A stretch of DNA of 64,000 nucleotides from Ochotona curzoniae (Eukaryota; Chordata; Mammalia; Lagomorpha; Ochotonidae). A model generated the notes under the pieces. It saw only the letters and a program-made list of their open reading frames with translations, had not been told where the DNA came from and did not search any database. The translations under genes were made by a program, and so were the position numbers. The stretch spans positions 558,001 to 622,000 of the forward strand of contig NW_024467120.1 of the NCBI RefSeq assembly GCF_017591425.1, read 5' to 3'. Positions 46,156 through 58,319 of this stretch are shown here, in pieces (positions within the stretch are counted from its first letter, which is position 1; every line of letters starts with the position of its first letter).

Positions 46156-46979
46156 GGTGCACCAACATGGACTTTGTTAATCAGTAGACCTGGAGCAATG
46201 CAACTATCAAAAATACTCAAGTAACACTCTGTCTTCTCCACATCAGGAACTCCAAGGCATAATTAAAGGGCAGCCCCCATCCCTATATGCTGATGTGGTT
46301 TGGCAGGCAGGAGTGGTCCTTTCCCCCTCTTCCTTGTGGACACATTAGGAAAAAAAAAAAAAACACAAAAAGACTGAAACAAACGTATATCCCACCATCC
46401 TCATACCTGAGCTTCCCCATTCTAATCAGAGGCCCACAGAGGCATGCATCCCTCTTAGCTATGTAAACAATATGAACATGAAAATGTAAAAAAGAAAATG
46501 TCTTTAATTTAAATAAACCAGTTGGAATACTATTTAACAATAGAAAAAAAAAGAAGCTGTGCATTGATTTCTCATAAATTTTCATTTCATTATACAATAG
46601 TAACAACCTCCAAATTTACAACAGACGTTTTTGTTGTTTGTAAAATTTCTATAGGGATGTGAAAGGAGAATAAAAGCAGAAGTAAAGTTTACTCTAGATT
46701 AGGCCTTCCAGATAGCTGCACCGGATCTTTTGGTTTGTTTTCTCTGTTGTATATTCTCTTTCCATGCTTACAGCTCCTAAATGAGGAAATAGGACAGGTG
46801 GGATATGGCTGCAACAGCTGCTTTAGGATTTTGACAATGTTCCAATTTCCCACATTCATTTGTCCAAGCTAGTTGCTACAGTGATTCCACATTCATAAGG
46901 AATTCGTTTCCATTTCAAAAAGAGGAGTAGATTCTTCTAGAAATGCCTCTTATGTTTGTTTAATTTCCTTGGTGAGTTA
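46156..46979. other. Unassigned interval
   Basis: A possible continuation of retroviral leader just after the LTR cannot be confirmed. The rest is AT-rich without recognised features. Confidence 0.3.
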
Positions 46980-48570
46980 ATTTTTAAAAATTTAAGTTCA
47001 GAATAATATTAAACTCACAAAACAAAAATTGTGACAATAAAGAGTGTATCCCACACAGGTTCCTCAGTTGCTATCATCTTACATTACTATGACATATTTG
47101 TCATAATCCAAAAATTTCACCCAACTTCCTTTATTTACATTTTCTATTTGTACATTTGTCATGATTAGTAAATCACACCAAACATCCCGTCTTATTTAAG
47201 TCCAAACTTGCTCCATTCTTCTCTTTCCTTGCAACCTTACTCGTGGATATTTTGTGTTCAGATTGAGGATTTTACTTATTTATTAGTTCGTTTGTTTAGT
47301 TTCATTTCCACATGTAAGGGAAAACATGTATTATTTGTCTTTCTGAGTCTGGTTTATTTCACTTTACGTTTATTTCACTTTACGCAAGTTCCATCTATGT
47401 TGCTCTAAATGACTGGATTAATCCCTGTTCTTGGCTGAATAATATTTCATGGTATATAAATACACTAACTTTTCTTTTTCTATTTGATGATAAATTCCTT
47501 GATTGATTCCATATCTTGGCTGTTATGAGCAGTTTTGTTATGAAACATTTTAAAGCAGATGTTTCTGATATAATGATTTCACATGCTTGGTGTATGTAAC
47601 TAGAAATTTCTGGTTCATGTGAAAGTGCTATTTATAAATTTTTTTTAAAAAATTCCATTCTATGTTTCATAGTAGTTCCGTTAATTTACGTTATGGCGAG
47701 TAGTATATAAGAGTTCTCACTTTTTGAAGATCTTGGGTACAATTCCTAATGTCATTTTGATGATAGCTATTCTAGTACAGCTGGCTCTAATTTGCATTTT
47801 CCTACTTGTTTGTAATGTTGAGCATTTTTTCATATGCTAGTTGGCCATTTCATTTCTTATTTCAATAACTGATCATTTCTCCATTTAACTGTACTTTTGG
47901 GGTTGTTGAGTTTTTGGGTTCCTCATGTATTCTGAATATAATTTTTTAATTGGACAAACATCTTGCAATTATTTCTTTTTCCCATTTAGTCAGATGTGTC
48001 TTCATTGTAATTTCTTCTGCTACAAACTGTTGTCAGCTGTCTTTTGTTGTGTGCACTTTTGGGATCTCATCAAATAAGTAATTATCCATATTAATGGCTT
48101 TATGCTGTGGTTTCCTCTAGAAATTCCAGCTTCAGATGTAGTTAATCCAGCATTACTGAATTTGTTCTTTTCGCTCCCCAGAGTTTTGTAGTGAAGGTGT
48201 TAGATGTCATCTGCAAACATGCGTATTTTAATTTCCTCTCCAACTTTGATGCACTTTATTCCTTTCTATTTCCTGTTTGCCCTTTAGAATGCTTGAGTAG
48301 CTATAAGGTGGATATCCCTTTCTTGTTTCAGCTCTGAGGGGAAATGCTTTAATCTTTTCCTCATTCACTATGATATTGGCTGTTCAGTTGGCTGTTACTT
48401 ATAACCTTTATAATTTTGAGGAATATTCTTTCTGTATCTGACTTATTGAGAGTTTTTACCAAAAAGAGTTTGTCTTATTTTTCTAAGGCTTTTAGATGTG
48501 CCTTCTGATTGTTTATTTGAAATCTATATCTGAACTCTATTGTTGTAAATACCTTATTTTTATTGCTTTT
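46980..48570 (-). mobile_element. Old LINE-1 (3'UTR and part of ORF2)
   Basis: The reverse 3'UTR of an old L1M lineage (ACAATAAAGAGTGTATCCC, CATCTTACATTACTATGAC) runs into ORF2: TCTGAGTCTGGTTTATTTCA, CATATGCTAGTTGGCCATTT, CATCTGCAAACATGCG, ATGATATTGGCTG. Internally rearranged and frame-broken. Confidence 0.85.
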
Positions 48571-48589
48571 GAAGTATATCATGTCAAAA

Positions 48590-48830
48590 AGAGAAGATTG
48601 ATTTGAAAGCAAAGTCAGGATTGAGCAAGGCTGAATCCAGGAGCCTGGAATTCTGTGGGTGACAGAGGCCTGAATGTTTCAGCCATCCTGTATCGGCTTT
48701 CCAATGCGTCAGCAGGGAGGAAGCTGATTGTTAAGTGCATCAGCTAAAATATGAATTGGTGCTGATTTGGGATGCTGTCATCATAGGTAGTAACTTAACC
48801 TTCTGCATCATAATGCTGGTCCCTATTGTA
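48590..48830 (-). mobile_element. Old CSINE remnant
   Basis: CTGAATCCAGGAGCC, CGGCTTTCCAATGCGTCAGC and GATTTGGGATGCTGTCATC are recognisable reverse SINE blocks. Confidence 0.6.
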
Positions 48831-48859
48831 TTTTAAAAATATGCTTATTATTATCAGTA

Positions 48860-49639
48860 TGGACACCAAGGACTACATCCCAACTGCTAAGGAGACCATA
48901 GGGAATAGGAGTGCCTTCAGAGGCCGAGAACTCTGAGGTCACCCACCCCCATCTGCAGCCTCCACAGAGGATGGAAGAAGTCCAAACTCGGCCGTGCAGA
49001 AACCAGCGTCATTGGAACGGAGGCCAGGAGCCCTGAGCCGTCTGCAGAAACCAGCGTCATCAGAACGACAACCAGGAGCCCTGGACGGTCTGCAGAAACA
49101 GAAGAATAATAAATCTCCTTCGGGACTAGGGAGGCGAGCTTTCTCTGGTCCTCGCCTAGCTCCGGCTCTGGGTCCCCACCCTCTCTTGTGATGACCATTA
49201 AGGATCGCTCCAGAAACTCCTCAAAACAAACGAACAAATGTACAAACAAACAAAAAACCTAGAATGGACAGACAACAACAAGGAAAGCTCAGAATCAGAC
49301 ATGAAAGGGTCAGCATCATTTGCTTATACCTAACTAGGTGGGACACAAAGATTAGTTACGCCTCACTGGAGTATTGGGGATTTCTCTGCACACTCCTCCA
49401 AAAACAAACAAACAAAAATGTTCTGTACCTAAACTGATGACACATGTCTTGCTAGAGTTATAAGCCAGTTCAGACCATCCGAAAAACAACTAGTACAGCA
49501 AAATCATGCTTCAACACTATAAACAGCAAAATATTAAAATAAAAATAGACGAGGCAGCTAAATAGTAATCTATAGCCATTTTGAGGTGTATGGAACTCGG
49601 TTGAATATAAACCAAAAATTGAAATGTCTGTGAAGAAGT
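48860..49639 (+). repeat. GC-rich block with 48-bp duplication followed by A-rich block
   Basis: 48,860-49,200 is GC-rich and contains two consecutive units of 48 bp starting GCAGAAACCAGCGTCATC or a near match (about 48,994-49,041 and 49,042-49,089) plus the start of a third. 49,200-49,640 is A-rich with AACAAACAAACAAA. It passes without a break into an L1 3'UTR. It is either the 3' part of a divergent L1 subfamily or a composite element. Confidence 0.5.
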
Positions 49640-49995
49640 CACCCGCATTTTCCTATTAACATGTTGTTAATCAATATCACGTCAATTAATGTCATAATGT
49701 TGTAAATTGTTGTTGATGTTATGTCGGGGCTTTTAATTGATTGGGATGATTCTTTGCCAGCTTTACCTTCAGACCAGAGATGATCTCACCAAGAAATCGT
49801 TGAACCACTAGGATAATAAGATGCTGGACTTTATGCTTGGTAAATACTGCCAATGAAAGAACCTCAACTGAATTTGAACTGTGGTAATGCAGCAAGGTAG
49901 AGAAATCCACCATGGGGAGAGGGTTCAGGGAGGGGTGGGAGGATTCCCAGTGCCTATAACACTGTGTCACATAATGCAATGCAATTAATAAAAAA
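49640..49995 (+). mobile_element. LINE-1 3'UTR, diverged subfamily
   Basis: Matches the same 3'UTR as 58.4-58.77 kb with moderate divergence: AACATGTTGTTAATCAATAT, TTATGTCGGGGCTTTTAATT, CACCATGGGGAGAGGG, AGGGGTGGGAGGATTCCC, then AATTAATAAAAAAATA. Confidence 0.85.
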
Positions 49996-50308
49996 ATATA
50001 TAGATATAGTTATTATTTACCATGATAGAGTAACTTGATCGTATCTGGGTACAGATTTAAGTCCTTGGTGCACTTAAAGTTGAATTTATATAGGGTAAAA
50101 AAACTGGTGTCTTTTTAATATGTTGTTTTTTTTTTTCCATTTACTTCAAGATATTTTCTCATTTCCTCTTTAGTTTCAGTAAGAATCATTGGCCATTCAG
50201 TAACATATTGCTCAATTTCTAAGTATTTGTAAATTTTCTACCGTTCTTGTTGAACTCTAGTTTTGTTATTTTGTGACATAAAAAGATATATTGTATGATT
50301 TCAGGGTT

Positions 50309-50627
50309 TTTTTTAAAAGATTTACTTATTTTCTGTTTATTGGAAAATTGGTATACAGAGGATGAGAGACAGAGAAGAAGAGTCATTCCCCAAGCCACCA
50401 CAATGGATGGAGCTAAGCCGATCTGAAGCCAGAAGCCTGGATGTTCCTTAAGATCTCCTAAGTGGGTGCATGGTCCCAAGGCCTTGGCCATCATTAAGTG
50501 CTTTCCCAGGCCACAGGCAGGGAGCTGGATGGGAAGTAGGGCTGCCAGGACATGAACTGGTGCCCATATGTGATCCTGGGATGTACAAGGTGAGGACATA
50601 AGCCACTAGGTTATTGCACCAGACCCA
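50309..50627 (-). mobile_element. CSINE
   Basis: TTTTTTAAAAGATTTACTTA tail side, CTCCTAAGTGGGTGCATGG block, GCTTTCCCAGGCCACAGGC block, TGCCCATATGTGATCC box, and the head at TATTGCACCAGACCC. Confidence 0.92.
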
Positions 50628-50961
50628 TCATTTAAGTTTATAAAAGTTTAATGAGATTTGATTTGTGATCAGTTATAAGGTTTTTCTAGAAATGTTCCAT
50701 GTACTCACTAGAAGAATATGTATTTTGTAGTTGTTCTGTAGTTGAGGTTCATTTGCTCTACAGTATGGTTCAATTTTGATTTTTTGGTTTTTATGATCTG
50801 TGAATTGATGACAGGAACATTTTGATTATTATTTTGAATTCTGTTGCTCCCATTAGGCCTAATAATATTTACTTTATATATGTGGATGATGTTTTGTTGA
50901 TGCATATGTGTTTATGACTGCTACATATTCTGGTTGGCTCAATCATTTTATCAACATTTAC

Positions 50962-51247
50962 TGTGGCTGGATCTGTGGCCTAACAGATTGTTGCTACACG
51001 CAGTGCTGGCATCATCTATGGGCACCTGGCTGCTAAACGTCTAATACAGCTCCCTGAAAATGTGCCACTGAAAGTAACAGAGGATAACCCAAATACCTAG
51101 GCCCCTGCACCCGTGTATGAGACCTAGAAAAACTTTTGGCTTCAAGGTGGCCCTATTCTGGCCATTGTGGTCACTTGGGAGTGAACTAGTAGGTGGAAAA
51201 CTCTTTTCCCTCCCTCTCTCTCTTTATTTCAAATTAAATAAATACAT
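50962..51247 (+). mobile_element. Old CSINE
   Basis: CTGGATCTGTGGCCTAACAG head, TGGTCACTTGGGAGTGAAC block and a TCAAATTAAATAAATACATC tail. Confidence 0.7.
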
Positions 51248-51593
51248 CAAACTTAAAATAAAACAGAATAAAGCATTTATTATATTTATTATCTTTTTAC
51301 TTTTTAAATTTAAAGTTACTTTTTTGTGATACGAGCATAAATTCTCCAGACCATTGTAAAATTTCCTTTTGTACAGTATTTCTTTCCCAACTTTACTTTT
51401 AGTCTATGTGGATCTTCATCTGTGAAGTGAGTTACTTGTAAGCAACACATTAGGTCACTTATTTTTTTTTATCCATTTGGCTACCTAATATCTTTTGATG
51501 AGGAAATTTAATACATTAGCATTCAAAGTCAATATTGATCCCTAAGAATTAACTTTTCGTTTTTCTCATTGATTACTTATTTTATTAATGTTT

Positions 51594-51870
51594 CTTTTTA
51601 GATTTATTTGATTATGTTACAGAAAGAAGAAGAGAGAAAGAGAGAGAGAGAGCTGCCAAGATAGCCACAGTTTTCTGGTCTGGGCCAGATTGAGACTAGA
51701 TTTTAGCAGCCTCATCCGGGTCTACCAAATGGATGGGGTAGGTCCACGTAATTGAAGTATCCAAGGTGCTTTTCCTAGGTCATTAACAGGGAGCTAGACC
51801 ATACGTAAAGCAGCCAGGACTCTAACCAGTGCCTCTTGGTTATGACTTGATTTGTCATAATGCTGGTTCC
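51594..51870 (-). mobile_element. Old CSINE
   Basis: TTTTTAGATTTATTTGATTA tail side, an AGAAAGAGAGAGAGAGAG purine run, CTCATCCGGGTCTACC, CATTAACAGGGAGCTAGACC, and TTGTCATAATGCTGGTTCC as head. Confidence 0.75.
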
Positions 51871-52397
51871 TATTATTGAAATTCATACTGTCACATGTCT
51901 TCATGAACATTACTTCTGCCATAGGACTCCATTCAGCATTTCTTACAGGGCTGTTTCTGTAGTGAATTCTGTCAGTTTATCAGAGAAATATTTCATTTCT
52001 TCTTTGCTTCTGAGGGATAGCTTCCTTGAATATAATATTCATGACCTTAAATATATTATCTCACTATCTTCTGATCTGCAGAATGTTTGCTAAGAAGTCT
52101 GCTTAGTAATTGACTTTCGTTTCTCAATGCCTTTTAGATCCTCTTCTTTTCCTTAACTTTTGACAGGTTAACTACAATGTGACTTGAAGAAGGTCTTTTC
52201 CAGTTAGTTTTTGTTGGAGTGTTTTAAAGTTCCTGCATTTATATGCCCCATCTCTTTCAAAATTAGGAAAGTTTCCAATGTATTTTTTTTTCTTTCAGAA
52301 AATTCTCAATTCTTTTTTCCTTCTCTTATCCTTCATTTATTCCTATAATATTTTTTGTTTAAGAAATATTCCTTATGCTGAGTAGGTGTTTTTAAAA

Positions 52398-52408
52398 TTA
52401 TTTTTTCC
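52398..52408. repeat. Target-site duplication, left copy (full-length L1)
   Basis: ttattttttcc, repeated at 58,769-58,779. It matches the T-rich consensus expected for an L1 endonuclease cut on the opposite strand. Confidence 0.85.
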
Positions 52409-53487
52409 GCTCAACAGCGGCGGAGGCAGACTGCAGCGGCCGGACGTTTGGTGAGCGGGGGGGGTTGACGTGGCAGCCTTCGCATTCCTCGACCCCTGCT
52501 GAGGTTACAGCCTCTGAGATCGCGGGGCAGGCAGCCTGAAACTGTCGGGTCTTGGCCTTGGGAACTACGCTCAGTGGTGTTGGTGGCTGAAGGGGCCCTG
52601 GGAAGGCGCCTCGGTTGTTCTTGCACTGAGGGGGCCAGTGCGGCTCGGTGCGCAGAGACAGCTGGCAAGGGTCTGGAGTCCCCCACACCCCGCCTGGTGG
52701 AGGACCGGGAGGACTCTGAACGCTGCACCGAGCGGACTGGGCGGCCCCGCCTGCAGCAGCCGCCTCCACAGCGCAGGTGTCAGGTGTCAGGAGACCTCTG
52801 AGATTTGGGAAGTGTAGCGCTGTGTGTCCCTGACACGCAGGTACCACTCCCATAGAGTGAACTGCTCACTCCTCGCCTACCATCCCGCAGTTCTGAGTGT
52901 GGGCGACCCACCAGGAGAGCTCTGAAAACTCCAGCACCATACTCACACGGTGCGAACCTGCCGTGAAGTCATTATAACAGGGCGCCTGGGCCACTCCTCC
53001 GCTAAGGGCCTGTGTGGGGGAGCCACACGGGAGCAGGGGCTCTGAACACCCACACACCACGAGTGGTGGATTCACTGCACAAGAGCCACGCCTGGAAAGT
53101 GCCTCACCCACAGTCCCGTGTGTGGGAGACGCACCAGGTGGGCTCTGAAAGACCCTGCAGTCCCTGACACGGAGAACGCAGGGAGAAAGCACATAAAACC
53201 TTCTACGCCCTGTGGATTCCCGTGAAGGGGGCACACCCAGAGAGCGCCTCCATCCCTCCACGCCCTGGGGTGTCACACCTGTAGAAGAGGTGCCCAGAGT
53301 GTGCCTGGAATCCACTGGGCCCCCAAGGTGGTGCTCTACAGCCCCGGGCCCTGAGAACGCACCAACGGTGCCTTGAAAACTACCACGCCTGGCAACACCA
53401 CGCCTGCAGGCTCCAATCTCTACAGGAAAGCACCTGACAGCCCCTCAACACACGGGTCCATTTGCCCCACCAGAATACACCAACGTA
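52409..53487 (+). promoter_or_regulatory. LINE-1 5'UTR / internal promoter region
   Basis: The first 350 bp are CpG-containing and GC-rich (GCGGCGGAGGCAGACTGCAG, GCGGCCGGACG). From about 52,890 three degenerate units about 110 bp apart share GTGTGGG..ga..CACC/ACACGG...GCTCTGAA (near 52,897, 53,012 and 53,117). By analogy with other mammalian L1s this should hold the internal RNA polymerase II promoter. Promoter activity is inference, and no core element is claimed. Confidence 0.75.
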
Positions 53488-54450
53488 ATGGGAAAAACCA
53501 CCAGAAAGAGTTGTGCTCCAGATGAAAGAGCCAGCACCCCACCAAACAAGGGCCAAAAGCCATTATCAATATCGGCGATGCGAGATGAAGACATGGAAGT
53601 GTTACCAGCAAAGGAATTGATGAAAATAATGCTAAAATTTCTCAGAGACGTGGACACAAAGCTGGAAGACCTCCAGAACCGCATAATCACCGAAATACAA
53701 CAAATCAAAACCAAACTGGATGCCCAAGATCATAAAATTGAAAGCCTCATCAACAGAATAAATGCGGCAGAGGAAAGGATCTCTGAAACAGAAGACACAC
53801 AAAATGAAGGTGCCCAGCGAATTAAACAGCTGGAGACAAACCTCAGCAAAACTAATAAAATGATGCAAAAGATGAAGGATTACCTTAGAAAATTGAATAT
53901 TCGGATCATCGGCCTCCCCGATGGGGTAGAAAGAGAATCTGGGATGCAAGCAGTGCTTGATGAAATTATACAGGAAAACTTCCAAAACACTTGGAACACG
54001 AATCCACCCCGCATACAGGATGGACAGAGAACTCCCAACAGACATGATCCAAAGAGATCTTCACCCAGACACACGGTGCTCAAGTTCTACTCCAATGAAG
54101 ACAAAGAAGGAATCCTGAGACAAGTACGAAGTAGAGAAAAGATCACATACAGGGGAAAACCCATCAGAATCACGGCTGACTTCTCCGAAGAGACCCTACA
54201 AGCAAGGAGAGAATGGACAAAGATCTTCCAAGTCCTGAAACAAAACAACTGTCAACCAAAAATAATCTACCCAGCAAAGATCTCATTTGTATATGAGAAC
54301 GAAATCAGATACTTCAATAGCAAAGAAAAACTAGAAGAATATGTCTACACAAAACCAGCTCTGCAAAGTCTCCTTAGAAATGCGCTAGTCCCGGACAAAA
54401 AGGAGGCAAATCACAAACAAAGTTGGCAAATAAGAAGGTCTCCAAACTAA
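53488..54450 (+). CDS. LINE-1 ORF1 protein (intact, 320 aa)
   Basis: An uninterrupted frame of 320 codons plus stop, the usual length for L1 ORF1p. Residues about 40-135 are heptad-rich coiled coil ([33 protein letters not shown]), the trimerisation domain. [11 protein letters not shown] at about 136-146 starts the RNA-recognition-motif-like domain. The C-terminal domain contains the conserved [14 protein letters not shown] segment. ORF1p is the cytoplasmic RNA-binding chaperone that coats L1 RNA. The start MGKTTRK is the first in-frame ATG after the GC-rich 5'UTR. The stop lies 55 bp before ORF2. Nothing in the sequence shows a defect, so it could be translated if transcribed. Confidence 0.95.
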   Translation: MGKTTRKSCAPDERASTPPNKGQKPLSISAMRDEDMEVLPAKELMKIMLKFLRDVDTKLEDLQNRIITEIQQIKTKLDAQDHKIESLINRINAAEERISETEDTQNEGAQRIKQLETNLSKTNKMMQKMKDYLRKLNIRIIGLPDGVERESGMQAVLDEIIQENFQNTWNTNPPRIQDGQRTPNRHDPKRSSPRHTVLKFYSNEDKEGILRQVRSREKITYRGKPIRITADFSEETLQARREWTKIFQVLKQNNCQPKIIYPAKISFVYENEIRYFNSKEKLEEYVYTKPALQSLLRNALVPDKKEANHKQSWQIRRSPN

Positions 54451-54505
54451 AGGCCACACGAACAAGACAATTACACAGGCAACAACACACACACAACACA
54501 ATCAC

Positions 54506-57500
54506 ATGGCAGGACAAAATTGCAACCTCTCAATTTTAACTCTCAACACAAATGGTCTAAATTCACCAATCAAAAGACAGAGATTAATAGAATGGATCAT
54601 CAAACAAGACCCAACCATCTGTTGCCTACAAGAAACGCATCTAACCAGAAAGGATGCAAAGAAACTGAAAGTGAAGGGATGGAAAAAGATATTTCACGCC
54701 AATAGACGAGAAAAAAAAGCTGGGGTAGCTATCCTAATTTCAGACGAGATAGATTTCATTCTAACTAACATCAAAAGAGACAGGGAAGGCCATTTTATAC
54801 TGGTGAAAGGAATGATCCATCAAGAAACAATCACCATCATTAATGTTTATGCACCGAATCTTAATGCACCTACTTACGTAAAGCAATTACTTACAGACTT
54901 AAGGGAAGACATAGACACCCGCACAATTCTTGTAGGCGATCTCAACACACCTCTAACAACAATGGACCGGTCTACGAAACAAAAACTCAACAAAGAAACA
55001 ACAGAGCTCACACAAACAATAGAACAACTGGACTTAGTAGACATATATAGAACTTTTTATCCTAAGGCCACAGACTATACATTCTTCTCAGCGGTGCATG
55101 GCACCTTCTCCAGAATCGACCACATGATAGGACATAAAGCGAATCTAAACAACTTCCAAAACATTAGTATCATACCATGTACCCTCTCAGACCACCATGG
55201 GATGAAACTGGAAATCAACAACTCAAAACTCCCCAGGAAGTATAGGCACTCTTGGAAATTGAACAATATGCTATTAAACGAACAATGGGTCAGAGAAGAA
55301 ATTAAAGATGAGATCAAAAAATTTATGGAAACCAATGAAAACTCTGATACAACATTCCAAAACTTGTGGGACACTGCCAAAGCAGTGCTACGAGGTAGAT
55401 TCATCGCAATCGGAGCGCATGTCAAGGCCCAAGAAAGACGCCAAATACAGGAACTAACCTCACACCTCCAGGATCTGGAAAAACAGCAGCAGAAGAGTCC
55501 CACGCACAATAGGAAACAAGAAATCATCAAAACAAGGGAGGAGATAAACCAAATAGAAATCAAAAAAACTATACATAAAATCAACAAATCAAAAAGTTGG
55601 TTTTTTGAGAAAATAAACAAAATAGACACTCCACTGGCCCGATTGACCAAAAAAAAAACAAGAGAAAGTGAGAATCAATAGCATTAAAGATGAAAAAGGC
55701 AACATAACAACAGACACTGCAATCATTAAGAAAATAATTAGAAATTACTACAAAGAACTGTACTCCCACAAATTTGAGGACCACCAAGAAATAGAAAAGT
55801 TCTTGGACTCCCACCACCTACCAAAACTCAGTCCGGAGGCAACTGCAGAATTAAATAAACCCATAACCGAGGTAGAGATTGAAACAGTCATCAAGGATCT
55901 CCCAACGAAAAAAAGCCCAGGCCCAGACGGCTTCACTACAGAATTCTACAAAACATTCCGAACAGAACTAACCCCAATCCTCTACAAGCTCTTCAAAACA
56001 ATAGAGGAGGAAGCAACCCTCCCAAACTCATTCTATGAAGCCAACATCACCTTAATCCCAAAACCGGACAGAGAACCATCAGAGAAGGAAAACTACAGAC
56101 CTATTTCTCTGATGAACATTGATGCTAAAATTCTCAACAAAATCCTAGCCAACAGAATTCAAAAAATCATCAGACAGATCATTCATCCGGATCAAGTAGG
56201 ATTCATCCCTGGAATGCAGGGATGGTTCAATATTCGGAAATCCATAAATGTTATAAACCATATCCAAAAACTGCAAAACAAGAACCACATAATAGTTTCA
56301 ATAGATGCAGAAAAAGCCTTCGACAAAATCCAACACCTCTTCATGCTAAAAACTCTAGCCAAAGTAGGCATAGACGGGAAAATCCACAACATAATCAAAG
56401 CAATTTATGAAAAACCCAACGCCAGTATCATACTGAATGGAGAAAAGCTAGAACCCTTCCCACTGCGATCTGGAACAAGACAAGGGTGCCCGCTATCACC
56501 ACTGCTATTCAACATAGTCCTAGAGGTACTTGCAGAGGCCATAAGACAAGAAAAAGAAATCAAAGGCATACGTATAGGAAACGAAGAAGTCAAGCTTTCA
56601 CTATATGCAGATGACATAATCCTATACATAGAAAAACCAGGAGACTCAATACAGAAACTGCTAGAACTTATACGAGAGTTTGGCAGAGTGGCGGGGTACA
56701 AAATTAACGAACGAAAATCAACAGCCATAGTGTACGCAAATAACACCAAGATGGAAGAAAATCTAACCAACAGGATACCATTCAAAATAGCAGAGAGAAG
56801 TATGAAGTATTTGGGAATAAATCTAACCAAAAGTGTAGGAGACCTATTCGAAGAAAACTACAAACTATTTAAAAAGGAAATTGAACAAAACCTCAAAAGA
56901 TGGAACAACATCCCGTGCTCCTGGATAGGCAAAATCAATATCATTAAAATGTCTATACTGCCACAAGCAATATACATTTTCAATGCAATTCCAATCAAAT
57001 TGCCCAAAACATTCTTCACGGAACTGGATACAATGATTCAAAAGTTCATCTGGAAACACAAAAAACCACGAATAGCTAGAACCATCCTGAAAAATAAGAA
57101 GTTAGCAGGGGGAATCACAATCCCGGACCTCTGGACATACTATAGAGCAGTGGTTATCAAAACAGCCTGGTACTGGCACAAAGACAGAAAGGAAGATCAA
57201 TGGAATAGAATAGAAGCACCAAAAGGGAACCCACACAAATACAACCAATTAATCTTTGACAAAAAGACCAATGACAACTCAAGCAAGTGGGAAGGCCTCT
57301 TTAATAAATGTTGTTGGGACAACTGGCTGATAGCCTGTAGAAACAAAAAGATAGACCCACATCTATCACCATACACCAAGATCCAATCTACATGGATAAA
57401 AGACCTAAACCTACATCCAGAAACCTTCAAACTCTTGCAAGAAAATGTAGGAAATACCCTGCAAGACCTAGGAGTAGGTCCCAACTTTCTAAGAAGGACA

Positions 57501-58319
57501 CCAAAAGCAATAGCAGTTGAGAACAGAATAAACAAATGGGACCTCATCAAACTAAGAAGCTTCTGTACAGCAAGGGAAACAATCAACAAAGTAAAAAAGC
57601 AACCCACAGAGTGGGAGAAGATCTTTGCACACGATATAGGCGATAGGGGGCTAATTTCCAGGATATACAAAGAACTTCAAAACAACCAAAAAACTTAAAC
57701 AAACAAGCCACTCAAGAAATGGGCACGGGAAATGGGCAAACATTTCACAAAGGAACAAATCCAAATGGCAAACAAACATATGAAAAAATGTTCCAGCTCC
57801 CTAGCAATAAGGGAAATCCAAATTAAAACATCGATGAGGTACCACCTAACACCAGCAAGATTGGCCCACATAAACAAGAACACCAACGACGCTTGCTGGC
57901 GAGGATGCAGGGAAAAGGGAACCCTACTCCACTGCTGGTGGAGCTGCAAATTGGTACAGCCTCTATGGAAATCAGTCTGGAGAACACTCAAACAACTCAA
58001 AATCTGCATACCATATGACCCAGCAATAGCACTCCTAGGAATATATCCAAAACACCTGTTTTACGACAAACCAACATGCATCCCTATGTTCATTGCAGCA
58101 CAATCAGTAATTGCAAAAACATGCAAGCAACCGAAATGCCCATCAGCAGAAGATTGGATAAGAAAGCTTTGGTTCATCTACTCCATGGAATACTACTCAG
58201 CTATTAAAAAAAACAAAATGCAGTTCTTTGTGGCTAAATGGGCACAACTGGAAACTATAATGCTAAGGGAAATGAGTGAATCCCAAAAGGTTAGATACCA
58301 CATGTTTGCCTTGATTTAA
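54506..58319 (+). pseudogene. LINE-1 ORF2 (endonuclease / reverse transcriptase), two inactivating lesions
   Basis: The frame spans 3,814 bp, about 1,270 codons plus one extra base, the normal ORF2p size. The N terminus (54,506-55,200) is the AP-type endonuclease with [28 protein letters not shown] and SDHH. The RT domain carries YADD at 56,604-56,615. The C-terminal cysteine motif C-x3-C-x7-H-x4-C (ACWRGCREKG...LHCWWSC) lies at about 57,890-57,945. Lesion 1: a run of ten A at 55,649-55,658 coincides with a +1 shift from the endonuclease frame to the RT frame. Lesion 2: TAA at 57,696-57,698 where the 27-kb copy has AAA. Otherwise the sequence is open and close to its sister copies. ORF2p nicks the target and primes cDNA synthesis. 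As sequenced, this copy would make only an endonuclease-containing fragment. Confidence 0.95.

Larger units (their letters stand above)
50630..52397 (-). mobile_element. Old LINE-1 5' region, interrupted by SINEs and by the young L1
   Basis: Resembles the reverse 5'UTR/ORF1 side of an old mammalian L1: GTAGTTGTTCTGTAGTTGAG, TTTTATGATCTGTGAATTGA, and at 51.86-52.37 kb TTCTGTCAGTTTATCAGAG and ATATTATCTCACTATCTTCT. The same type of sequence resumes after the young L1 at 58,780. No readable frame. Confidence 0.55.

Noticed and set aside
52398..52853. 151-codon minus-strand frame in GC-rich DNA
   Set aside because: Lies antisense in the L1 5'UTR. GC-rich sequence lacks stops by chance, and the protein has no recognisable features.
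52866..53315. 149-codon minus-strand frame
   Set aside because: Also antisense in the L1 5'UTR repeats, with low-complexity composition.
55075..55650. 191-codon minus-strand frame
   Set aside because: Antisense shadow of the L1 endonuclease region.
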